The position numbers and the translations under genes were made by a program. 64,000 nucleotides of DNA from Owenia fusiformis (Eukaryota; Annelida; Polychaeta; Sabellida; Oweniidae). Location: assembly GCA_903813345.2 (NCBI GenBank), contig CAIIXF020000001.1, positions 7,631,098-7,695,097 on the forward strand, written 5' to 3'. The notes beneath the pieces are model-generated. The model searched no databases, was not told where the DNA came from, and saw nothing but the letters and a program-made list of their open reading frames with translations. This document shows, in pieces, positions 51,453-63,600 of this stretch (the first letter of the stretch is position 1; the number at the start of each line of letters is the position of its first letter).

Positions 51453-51464
51453 TTTGGCGCGAAA
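51453..51464. promoter_or_regulatory. E2F/DP binding site
   Basis: TTTGGCGCGAAA fits the palindromic E2F consensus TTTSSCGCSAAA exactly. It lies 51 bases upstream of the MCM3 start codon. MCM genes are classic E2F targets in animals, so this is likely to drive S-phase expression of MCM3; an effect on MTREX is possible but unproven. Confidence 0.75.
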
Positions 51465-51469
51465 CTGGT

Positions 51470-51475
51470 CACGTG
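51470..51475. promoter_or_regulatory. CACGTG E-box
   Basis: GTCACGTGAT contains the palindromic CACGTG with flanks favoured by USF/MITF/TFE-type bHLH-zip factors. It sits 5 bases from the E2F site inside the divergent promoter. Confidence 0.5.
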
Positions 51476-51632
51476 ATTTAAAGAGCGGGCTTAAAAATAT
51501 TGAGTTGACTTGTTTTTTTTCAAATAAGTTATTTATTACGTTTTTTAAAAAGGAAAAGAATATTAGTTTACTACTAAAAACATAATTTAAAGGTAACCAA
51601 ATTAACTGGGTCTCGTGGGAGGGAGGATTGAA

Positions 51633-51654
51633 ACCGGAAGCTGTAAGCCGGAAG
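51633..51654 (+). promoter_or_regulatory. Two ETS cores near the MTREX start
   Basis: ACCGGAAG (51633-51640) and CCGGAAG (51648-51654) are tandem ETS-type cores, the second ending 4 bases before the MTREX ATG at 51659. ETS/GABP sites at this position are common in TATA-less housekeeping promoters. Inference from motif only. Confidence 0.45.
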
Positions 51655-51658
51655 CAGC

Positions 51659-54600
51659 ATGTCAGGATTTGGAGACGAACTTTTTGACGTTTTTGAGGGC
51701 GATTCAAGCACAGAAAAAGCCCAAGATGATGCAAAAACGAACCAGAATAAAACTTCAAAGAGTAATGAAGGATTGGATCAAACAGAAGCGGCACAAAAGT
51801 ACGTAAAAAGCTCTGATTTTGTACATCGACGATTTTTCATTTTCAAATTTGTTTCGAAAATCGAAACAAAATGAAAACACACAGGTTGAGAACTATTTGG
51901 CCTACTAAAATTGCACCATTGTTTTATTTCACAATCTGCAATAACATTGTCATTATCATATGCTTTTGTATCAATACCGGACATCTAAATTTTTCTATGG
52001 GCCAACCTCGAACCTGGAAGATCAATGGCCTTTTTATTTGATTTTTATTTACTGCATTCTCTGCCTTTGATAATAAGGGTCCATCCCCTAAGTTCAAGAA
52101 ATTTTGAAGAATGACCAAATAATACATAAGAGCGGTTCAAAGTAAAGTCCTAACAACTACCGCCCAATAAGTCTCACATGTATTACCTGCAAAATACTTG
52201 AAAGTATTATTAGAAGGCAACTGATTGAACACCTGTTCAAAAACAATCTCCTAAATACAGCCCAACATGGTTTCCTGGCAAATAAGTCCTGCACCACTAA
52301 TCTCCTGGAAAAAGTTGAAGCATGGTCAAATCTACTAGATACAGGGGGCGCTACTGATGCTATTTATCTTGATTATGCCAAGCCGTTTGATTCCGTCCCC
52401 CACCAAAGACTCCTACTCAAACTGGAAAGAAATTTTGGAATTACAGTGCTGGTATATATTAATTGATCAGTCGTTTAATTGGCATATTTTCTTGAATTTT
52501 AACATTTAATGTTCCAAACTCCCACAAACTGCAGAAAAGTATACCCCATAAATCATATTTACCAAAATGAGTGTCTCCAAGGCTTCACACCAGCGTATGT
52601 ATAATGCATTTGTCACGAGTTTGAGCTGAAATTTCGCCAAAATGGAGTAGGCTAAGGGTAGTCTCTGTCAGGTTTGTTTATTGTGGTAAGCTTGTAAGTG
52701 CTCAGAAGCAAATAATTCATGTGCGCAAAATAATCAAATAATCTGATTGGTCTAAACTTTGCTGCACATGCGCACAATGTGTGCCATGTTTTTTCTAGTG
52801 ATTTCGTTTCGTTTCATGGAGTTTGCGTTTCAGTGTAACTTCCGCAAAAATGGCGGACCATGGACAGAATTAACAGGTAAAATCACTCCGAAATTTCAAG
52901 AGAACTTTTTACCTATAATAGCAAAACTTTTGTTTTATTTGTGCATTCTATCTATCAGATAAGAGTCTCAGGGGTATGTAGGCAAATTCATTTTGATAGG
53001 AGCACTCTTTTTAGTTTGAAAACGCACCCTTAATTATTATATATCAGCACTGTAGGGGTAAATCTCTGATGTGGCTCTCGCTTTACTACAGAGGGATATT
53101 GACAATGTTCAAAAATGGACTCAAGATTGGCAATTAAAATTCAATACTAAAAATGTGGTGTATTACATATTGGAAGAAGTAACAGGAATTTCGACTACCT
53201 GATGAAAGACAATAACTCAGACTAGAAATCTACAGTAAGACATAGTAATTGTGAAAGAGATCTTGGAGTTAATATGGATACAAATCTCAAATTCAGTAAC
53301 CATGTCAAAACCATAGCAAACAATGCAAACAAAGTGCTTGGAATGGTAAAAATATCATTTACATACTGGGACACTGATACATTTAAACTACTATTCAATG
53401 GCTTAGTCAGACCCAAACTTGAGTTTGCACAATCAGTGTGGAATCCCTACATGAAGAAGGATATAGAAGCCCTCGAGAAAATACAAAGAAGAGCAACGCA
53501 TATTGTTCCAACACTTAAAGCTCTACCCTACCCCCAGAGACAAGGCACTAGACCTTACAACACCTGCCTACAGACGACTATGCGGAGATATGATAGAGAC
53601 GTTCAAATACATTATTATTGCTGGCGTACAAGTAGCCCCCAAGCTACGTTAGTTTTAAAAAGTATTAGAACTGTCATACAGGCAACGCTTGCCTTGGACG
53701 GAAAATTACTTATAAACTTATAAACATGAGCACCCTTGGTATACGCAGCTAACGAAAATTGACCGGTATGGGTCAAAAGCTGGACCGGTACGGGTTAACG
53801 GTTTTATTTGAATTTAAAACAGCCATAACTTGCTCAATATTGACTTCCTCGTGTCTAATTTGAAATATATGATGCCTCCCATCGCAGCTAAGAATTTCAT
53901 CCTGCTTGCAGCGAGAAGACGGACCGGTTCGGGGCAATAGCTGATGAAATTTTTTGTCACAAAGTTTGGCATTTTTTATAAAATCAAACGCGCGTCATTG
54001 AAACTCACAAGATGTAAATAGCATGTCATTTACATCATACCTTGATGGGGAAAAATAGATCTTATATGTTAGAAGTACTAAATATAGTATGTGAGCTAGC
54101 ACCGAAAAATGTACCGGTGTCTGAACAAATTGAAATTACTTGTTTCTTATGTATTTTTATGTGATACTTCAGAAAATTTATGTCTGACGCGCCGTATCCG
54201 GGGCGAAAATGGTCAAAATGGGTTTTTTTACCCTAAAAAGGAAAATTACAGGGGGGTACATTATCATCATTGAATAATTAATTCAGTTGATCTTCAATCA
54301 TTATAATAATTTTATCGAGAGTTGATGAGATCATTCTGAGGTAGTATGCAAAGTTATAATGGTCTGACACTCATGGTTGTCATGGAAACCACAATTTTTG
54401 ATGAGAAGATCCATAATTTTGGTAAAACCTGTACCTGCACCTAATATAGAATGTGGATTATTTTTCAAATCAACAGATATCAGAACATTTTAGCACTCTC
54501 AAAATTACCAGGGCAGTTCAAACATTTATTTAAATATAAAGGATATTGCAATTAACATAACTGGTAAGTGTCAAAGACCATACAATTACATTAGGGATCA

Positions 54601-57600
54601 AAAGTGGGCGTCGCCCTTATAGTAGTAGATGATTGCCATTCTCTATAAATACAGAATTTTAGTTGACTTTTGAGATACATTTATAATGATGTTCTTTGGT
54701 TATACTTCATATCAAGCATTTTTGCTAAATAATGTACATCTAAGTGTTATACTTATTGCATGGGGGAGGGGGTAGATGGGGGGGGGGGGGGGGGGGTAAC
54801 AGAATTGAAAGAGGGCAGAGCTAATCACCCTTAAGTATAAATCTCATCTACATAGTTCTGGATTTCATGGGGTACATCGTCTGGGTCTTCTTCAAATTCA
54901 TCTCAATATATAGGATATTATAATTCTGCATGATTGGTAAGTATAAAGACCATAGAATTACTCAATTGATCAAAAGTGGGCGTCGCCCTTATCAAAGTCG
55001 ATGATTCATTCTCTATAAATACAGTCTAACTTGACTTTTGAGATACATTTACATTACAACTTCTTTGATTATACTTAATATCAAGCATTTCTGGTAAGTA
55101 ATGCACATCTAATTGTAATAGTTCTTGCCTGGGGGAGAGTGGGGGAGAGTAGTAACAGAATTGGGAGGGGCAGAGGTAATCAGCCTTAAGTATAAATCTC
55201 ATCTGCATAGTTCTGGATTTCATGGGGTACATCATCTGGGTCTTCTTCATATTCATCTCAATATATGGGATATGACAATTTACATGATTTGTCAAACACC
55301 ATACAATTACATATCAATAAATGATCAAAAGGGGGTGTCATCCTAACAATAGTAGATGATTGGTTCTTTGTATAAATACAAAATTGAACTTGACTTTAGA
55401 GATACATTCATAGTTATACTGAACTGCTGTTATTTTAATTTATGTCAAGCATTTCTGGTAAATACATCTGTGTAAGTATTATAGTTTTAGTTTTTACATT
55501 GGGGCGGGGTGAGTAGTAACAGAATTAGAATGTGTAGATCTAATCTGCCTTAAGTATAAATCTCATCTTCTTAATTCTGGATTGCATAGGGTATATCTTC
55601 TGATTCATCTCCTGGTGTTGCTATATCACCAATCTCTTATCTGAGAATATCAGTCAATACCCATTATAACGATGGAGTCATTTAGTTTCCATTCAAGTCC
55701 ATCTGGTGGTTCAATATGAGGATTTGCAATATGGGCCATACAGACAATAAGTGCTTTATATGGATGAGATGGTTACAACAATCAGACGGTCCTTCATAAG
55801 ACCAACTTAGGAATATTATCTAGAGATGAGATGAGTGTGACACCCATAATGACCTTGGAAAGGCACAAATATCAAGTACAGAAAAAGACATAAAGATGAC
55901 AGACACCGCAATCAAAGACTTTCTTGATCCATTTACCATTTTGAGGATGAAGGTCATCTCTACAGTCTATCACTATAAGGAGAATCTGTGCCAAATGATG
56001 TCGCTGTCATCTAATTTTAGTCAAAAGGAAAAATTGCATGAAGAGATACCATGTGAGATTAGTTGAAAAAAAGATTTCACGATATAATAAAACATATGAA
56101 ATTGAAAACTAAAGCAGCAAACTACAGCAGCAACAGTGACAGTAAAAAGTACTCAGAACAAGCTTATAAGATGGTTCAAATTCATTCTGATTCTGAATGA
56201 AACATCTTTGAACAGCTTCGATCTTGCTTAGGAACATAAAATTAGCTTAGAATGTCTCCTGCAGTTCCTATTGAGCCCTGTGCCTTGGGCTCTAGGAACA
56301 CTGACTGGACTTCTTGCAAGAACAGAGAAACCCATTCCTATGCATGAATATGTACCCACAGGTGCCAAAGGGAAAGGGCCAAAATAGAACCCAGCAAGAA
56401 AAAGACAACTTCAAAATGTATACAAGTCATAATATAAGGAAAACAAACCCCAACTATCCCAAACCATAATTCAACTTGAAAGCTAGTTTTGTTTCAGGAT
56501 CTGGCGGAGACTATTTTCAAGATTCTACAATTGCAGATTGATTAGTTTTTGTATGTGATAATTACATCAACAATTTTATAAAGGAACCTGAAAGAGGGGA
56601 GGGACTGCCCTATTTAAGGTAAAAAAAACAAGAATCCCTAAAGATTGGAATGAGTTCTTGTATGATGATGAAAACAAAAAGCAAATACAGCTAAGTGTGC
56701 TGCTGGATACTTGCGTTGGAAACAAATGAAGACTGATGTCAGTGGTATTTCCTCCAATATAGACCCTGACATATATGCAGCCTTCCTAGCACTTTACACA
56801 TTCACAGATGAAGTGTCATGCAGAAAGGGCAATAGCAAGAGCACCTTTTTGAAAGGCAAAGGTGGAGCGCCATATAGACACATTCAACTGAATGATTCTC
56901 AAATCTGCAAGTGTAGTGGTATATTCTTCCATATGATATTGTTAATATATTAACATCAGGAGGTGAATGAAAATGATCAGACTATGATATTAATACTTAA
57001 GACTGACTGGCCATTGGCTCTGCCCCCTTCCATTTCTGCTACTACCCCCCTTGGCCCCCCCCCAGGGAATAACTATTACAATATTAAGTGTAATCAAAGA
57101 AGTTTTAATGTAAAAAATTAGCTCTGCCCATTTCCAATTCTGTTACTCCCCCCCTCCTCCACCCCCAGGCAATAACTATTACAATTAGATATATATAACT
57201 TACCAGAAATGCTTGACATTAAGTATAAATCAAAGATGTTTTTAAGTAAATATACTTCCAAAGTCAAGTTAAACTCTGTATTTATAGAGAATGAACCATA
57301 TACTATGATTAGGGCGACGCCCTCTTTTGATCACATGTTTTATTCTATGGTCTTTGACACTTACCAACCATGTAAATTCTAATATCTTCTATATTGAGAT
57401 GAATATAATAAGACCAAGAAGATGTACCCTATGAAATCTAGAACCATGAAGATGAGATTTATACTTAAGACTGATAAGCTCTGCCCCCTCCCAATTCTGT
57501 TACTAGCCCCCCCCCCCCTCCCCCTCCCCCTGTATCCCCATGCAATAACTATAACACTTAGATGTTAAAATGCTTGATATTAAGTATAACCAAAGAAGTT

Positions 57601-60600
57601 CAATATAAATGTATCTCAAAAGTCAAGTAAAACTCTGTATTTATAGAGAATGGCAATCAACTACTATTATGAGGGCGACGCCCACTTTTGACCACTTATG
57701 TAATTGTATGGTCTTTGACACTTACCAGTCACATAAATTGCAATATTCTTTCACTTTAAACAAATGTTTGGACAGCCCTGGTGATTTTTAGAGTGCTAAA
57801 ATGTTCTAATATCTGTTGATATAAAAAATAATCCATATTCTATATTATGTACAGGTACAGGTTTTACCAAAATTAAGGATTTTCTAAGCAAAAATTGTGG
57901 TTTCCATGGCAACCATTAGTGACAGACCGTTGAAACTTTATATACTACCTCAGAATGATCTCATCAAGTCTCAATAAAATTATAATGATGATTGAAGATC
58001 AACTGAATGAATAATTCAATGATGATAATGTACCCCCTGTAATTTTCCTTTTTAGGGTCAAAAACCCAATTTTGACAAATTTCGCCCCGGATACAGCGCG
58101 TCAGACAAAAAGTTTCTGAAGTATCACATAAAAATACATAAGAAACAAGTAATTTCAATTTGTTCAGAAGCCGGTACATTTTTCAGTGCTAGCTCACATA
58201 CTAATAAAAGTTATCGTGAAAATGAGACAGTCGTTCTTGAGAGAAAAGAGCATAAATGCGCATTTAGAGAGTTTTGGTCCGTTTAAAAATCTGTAAAAAA
58301 TTGGGGTACTTAAAAGCATCGGGAGGCATCATATATTTCAAATTAGACACGAGGAAGTCAATATTGAGCAACTTATGGCTATTTAAAATTCAAATAAAAC
58401 CGTTAACCCGTACCAGTCCAGCTTTTGACCCGTACCGGTCAATTTTCGTTAGCTGCGTATACCAAGGGTGATGAGAGAAAGATAGAACAATTCAAGTTTG
58501 CGATGATATAATACTTATTACAATAAAAAATTGTGAAAATGATGCATTTTGTGATTTAATGAATCTTCCCATGGAGGATTGGAAGCGATAGTTCCAACTT
58601 GATATTCTTTAATCTCCAAGTAGTGCGATGTTGCCTATCGTGCCTGTACGTTTCTACGGCTACATAAAGAATGAACGATATTCTCCAACAAAGCTGGCAT
58701 CATTGGTTGAGAGTTTAAGCTAGCGATATTTTTCACAATGCAACAGTGAATGCAAAGCCAATGAATTAATACAGTAACGTATATAGCACGCATACAAAAC
58801 AAGCGCTACTTAGTCTACTTCAGATACCTGATCAGTTTCAGATCTGTGTTTAGAACGGGAGATTTGCAATTTCACGTTGGTGGCAACGGGAATCAACAAT
58901 ATCGATGTTGAACTCTGGCTGCCATTCCTCCTTGGAATCTTCTCAATAAATAATTACAGGGACTTTTTTACAGCATGGAGTCACCTATTGTCAGTATACA
59001 ATTGCTTTTAAGAGTTAACAACATAAAACCACAATTGACTTTGTGTTTATAAGTTATTGTGAGAGTAAATTTTTTAACAATGGCATCTAATGGAAAACTA
59101 GATATAGCATTGCGAGCGCCAATTTATTTAGCCTTAAACAATTTGGACTCTGTTGGAAAAAATTCCTGGGGAGATCACTGAACTGATTAGTTTTTGAGCA
59201 TTTTGAGTAAATGTTCTAGCTATCTTTTATTCAGGGTTACGATATTGTTCAACCGTGTCATGTTTCACATTTTCATGCTATTCCCCATATTTGCCTGGAG
59301 GATATTTACAGGTTTTTTGAGCATTTTAAATATCATAGATTCATTTCCCTGTCATCTTTTCCTGAAATATTTATTAGCAGCTATATAATCCAGGTTTGCT
59401 ATAATACAGTCATGTTTTGTTTTCAAATCTTATGTCAAATTAGGGTTCCTTTGAACAGGGTCACATTCTTTCTGCTTTAAAGTTTTAGCCATGTTAAATT
59501 CTTTGATTTTTAAAGCCATATTGTGGTAGCCAAACTTGTTAATCTTTTCCCATTGAGTTTTATTAAAATGATTGTATATCATTGAATCAGCTAAGTTCCA
59601 TTTGATTAAGTTCTCATATTCATTAGGATTTAAAGTTGGCATGGATTTTTTAACATTTCTAACATTAGCACTTTTGAGAATGACTATGTCCTCGAATGTT
59701 AAATCTGAGCATTTGGTCAACAAAATCAGACTTTCCTCTATATACTCAACTACTATAACTAAATCAAACTCCTTTTCAATCTTGTTGATTTTTTCTTGTG
59801 TCACTGTGATGTTATATTGCAACGCTCGTCTGATTCCAAAACATTCTGCAAATTGGTTACTTGGAGGCATGTGATGTTTAAAGGCAGAATCAGATCTATA
59901 GGGGGTGACAAAATTACAAGCAATGTTCATAATTGACCTACCAATCTATTCCTTACAATATCAAATACAATATCTCCCAAAAGATTAACAATATGTTATA
60001 AATTGGTGAAGTTATTAATTATTCAAAGTGCAAAAATGGGTGAAAAATGTTTAAATTCTCCCAAATAATAAGAATGGTAACCATTCTTATAGAAAAATAA
60101 TACATTATTGTAAAAATCTTTCGTTTTCCTTGAATAAAGTATGCACTTTTGTGATTTTTAGAAAATAGACATTTGGTTTAATATTACTGCAAATCAAACT
60201 TTGTATCATATTTATTTGAGTATGTGAGTAACATGTTTCAATGATTAATTTTTCCTTTTTTCTTCTAAATTAATCAAAGTGGGGCTTTAAGCTATTTGCA
60301 CCTCTGAAAAACAATGGGATGGACAGTATAATCAGTTTTCCATGTTCCTTGTATACAAGTTAATTTCCAAAATTTGCCCTAAAACACTGTTCCTTTCTCA
60401 TAGAAGACAGTTGTTCCTTACAGAGAGAGTTTGTTAACATGTAAGCTAAGTCAATAGAAAAATATTTGTTTCTTTTGAAAATTTCCTTGTAGACAGGCGT
60501 TCTTTACAAAAGATGTTCTACCCGACAGGTTATACTGCAGTTGTTCATGATCAGAACTTAGTTTGTATGGCAAAATATTTAGAATCCAAATTTTACTTCG

Positions 60601-63600
60601 TTTAGCTGATATCAATGGTTTAAAGATACCACATGAATTTTGTCAAGTCATTCACCAAATTCAAAATGGCCACTTTTTGACATTGGCATTTTACTTTAAC
60701 CTTCTGTTTCATGGATTCATACATATATTATTAGTGATTTGATCATTGGTTGTATTTGCTACTCCACGCCAACTTTTGGCTCACACAGTGAGCCTATGGG
60801 ATCGACCAGGCGTCCGTCCGTCCGTTGGTCCGTCTGCCCGTTGGTCCGTTCGTCCGTTGGTCCGTCCGTCCGTTGGTCCGTCCGTCCGTCAACATTGGCC
60901 GCACAAATTAAAACTGCTATTCGGATTGAGTCATATCTACATTCATTTTATGCATATCCATAATGCCTATTTGACCTATCATCGCCATTTCCCAAGTTCG
61001 CCCGGTTTCCGAGAAATTGCGGATTTTGACGTCAAAAAGTCAAATTTTCTGTAAATACTAGACACTTTGTTGAAGTAGAACTTTCAAATAACTTTTAGTA
61101 GTTGCTGTATATGTAACTTATGTCCTCTGAAGATTTCAAAGCTCTGGGAATTACAGTTTTTGGTGTTTACTCTATAAAATTTGACAAAAAGTAGGACAAA
61201 ATCATTTTCAGGAAACTTTCTCATGTATAAAGTCAATGGCGGGTTTTGTGATTGACAAGTTTCTCAAAGTTTGCCTTATACTTGATCATTTCTTGCAATG
61301 AGTTACATCATTGCTAGATTTAAGCATTCCCTACATATTGCTTAATATATGTCAGCGTCGTCAAAAAACAGTAAAAATAAGTTATTTTTCAACTTTCTTC
61401 AATTTGACCAAATTTTTTTTGAAAATCATCTACAAGTTGCCAGGAGTTCAAATCTGACATTATTTACTTGACCTTCAGTAACCTTCGAAAGGTCAAAAAA
61501 GTTGATTTTTCAAATTGATTTTTGGATGTAAATTTTGGTCAGCTTAATCACAAAAGACCTTTCTGAGCTCTGAATAAGTAAAATTGTCAAGGTCAAAGGT
61601 CATCAAACTAGGTCACACAACTTTGCTATTTAAGTTTCTCAAAGTTCAAGACTACAAATCCAAATCAATATTTTTGTTTGAAAGTCAGGATATACGTTAC
61701 TCTGGAGGTTCCAAACTGTGTGAGCACAGGACCGTGGGTCCTTCATTCTAGTTTTAGATGAATTTGAAACACTCTAGCACAAGATAAATTGATGACTACA
61801 CTAATACATTTCTGTGCCAGTAGTCTGTATAATTCATTTTTGATGTCACTTGTTTTCAGGGCAGAAGAGTTGCTGCGCTCTGTGATAGGTCAGAAGAGAG
61901 AAAATAAAGATGATGATGGTCCCGATAGTAAAAGGGTTAAAGAGATGGAAGAAGTCAAGTATGTCTTTGGATAGAGTAGCAGTTTTTATATAGTTATCAT
62001 TGCATAAACTTATTAATGGGAACTTTAAAAGAACTATATAATTATCATTGCATAAACTTATTAATGGGAACTTTAAAAGAACTATATAATTATTATTGCA
62101 TTATACTTATCAATGGGAACTTTAAAAGAACTATTTAATTATCATTGCATTATACTTATTAATGGGAACTTTAAAAGAACTATAAAATTATTATTGCATT
62201 ATACTTATTAATGGGAACTTTAAAAGAACTATATAATTATTATTGCATTATACTTATTAATGGGAACTTTAAAAGAACTATAAAATTATTATTGCATTAT
62301 ACTTATTAATGGGAACTTTAAAAGAACTATATAATTATTATTGCATTATACTTATTAATGGGAACTTTAAAAGAACTATATAATTATTATTGCATTATAC
62401 TTATTAATGGGAACTTTAAAAGAACTATATAATTATTATTGCATTATACTTATTAATGGGAACTTTAAAAGAACTATAAAATTATTATTGCATTATACTT
62501 ATTAATGGGAACTTTAAAAGAACTAATATTGACAAAGTGGTCCAAGTGATATATTCAAAATAATACATCAGTAAATAACTGAAGAATTATTTCGAAATTA
62601 TTGTATGTGTTTTATGAATACAATAATAATTCAATATACAAAACATGCCATTATTGTGTGAATGTGCCACAAATACTTTCAGTCTCCAAGAATCACTCCC
62701 AAGAATACAGGTCCATACAATAGAAACACAGGAATCATGTACACATGAGGTAAACTAGCTATTTTGCTTAATAATGCAGCATATGATAATGGATTTAAGC
62801 CAAATCATGTATGTCTTGTACTGAATGAGATCGGCAGCCTGAATGATATTTGTTTATCAAAATTGATCTATTGTCAGAGAATCAAAAAGATAATCAGTCT
62901 TTAAGCATTCCATTTTGTTGTCAATCAGTAATTGTTGTTGTTTTATGTTACCTTGGAGAAAATAAACATTAAATTCTGAAGAATCTGTAGAAATATTCTT
63001 TGGGCTATTTTAATAGTAGATAGTTAGTACAGATCTAAACCAGTACATTTTTATCATTAATGATTCCAGGTGGCAATCCCACCTGATGCGGAATTCATGC
63101 CTCTGAAACCACCAACTGGTAAACCACCCAAAGAATACCCATTTATACTGGATCCATTCCAAAAGGAAGCCGTGTTGTGCCTTGAGAATAAGGAATCTGT
63201 CTTGGTATCTGCCCATACATCAGCTGGAAAAACTGTCTGTGCAGAGTAAGCCAATTTAGCTATAGTAGAATCATAATCATTGGGCAGTACAATGAACAGA
63301 TGAATAATTAATTTGCTTTATCATTTCCGCTGTAAAAAGTGTGCCAAGGTAAGGAATTTGCTTTTTTATTGTACCTAAAAAAGGTATGATATTGTCGTCA
63401 GTAAAAATCGAGCCAAATTTGTACAGATTCAATTTTATTTCCTTTCCTATTAACGAAGATTAACGCTTAATAATAACATTTTACTTCATCGATTTCGATC
63501 TATTTGTCATCAAAAATTATATAACACTTTAAGAACTCTTATCATGGATAGAGGGAGCACTTTTTATGGTGAATACGGTAATTGTACTGTCTCAAAATTA

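Larger units (their letters stand above)
51403..51658. promoter_or_regulatory. Bidirectional MCM3 / MTREX promoter
   Basis: Only 256 bases separate the start codons of MCM3 (leftward) and MTREX (rightward), so both 5' UTRs and core promoters must lie here or overlap the first exons. The stretch holds a perfect E2F site (51453-51464), a CACGTG E-box (51470-51475) and two CCGGAAG ETS cores close to the MTREX start (51634-51640 and 51648-51654). No TATA box is evident. This resembles CpG-type divergent housekeeping promoters. Binding is inferred from motif match only. Confidence 0.7.
53731..58470. mobile_element. 4.74-kb palindromic transposon in MTREX intron 1
   Basis: TIRs start CACCCTTGGTATACGCAGCT at both ends; ATGAG is duplicated exactly at 53726-53730 and 58471-58475. 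Arms stay complementary for about 800 bases, then pass into tandem subrepeats of about 360 bases marked by GTGGGCGTCGCCC (near 54605, 54976, degenerate at 55330; inverted near 57310 and 57670), each with a G-rich tract. The single-copy core (about 55650-56980) holds a decayed coding relic related to the 32178-34719 pseudogene. No standard DDE transposase was recognised. Confidence 0.8.

Noticed and set aside
55026-55346. Frames on both strands in the 54.6-55.6 kb repeats
   Set aside because: They lie in the 360-bp subrepeats of the transposon arm and differ between copies.
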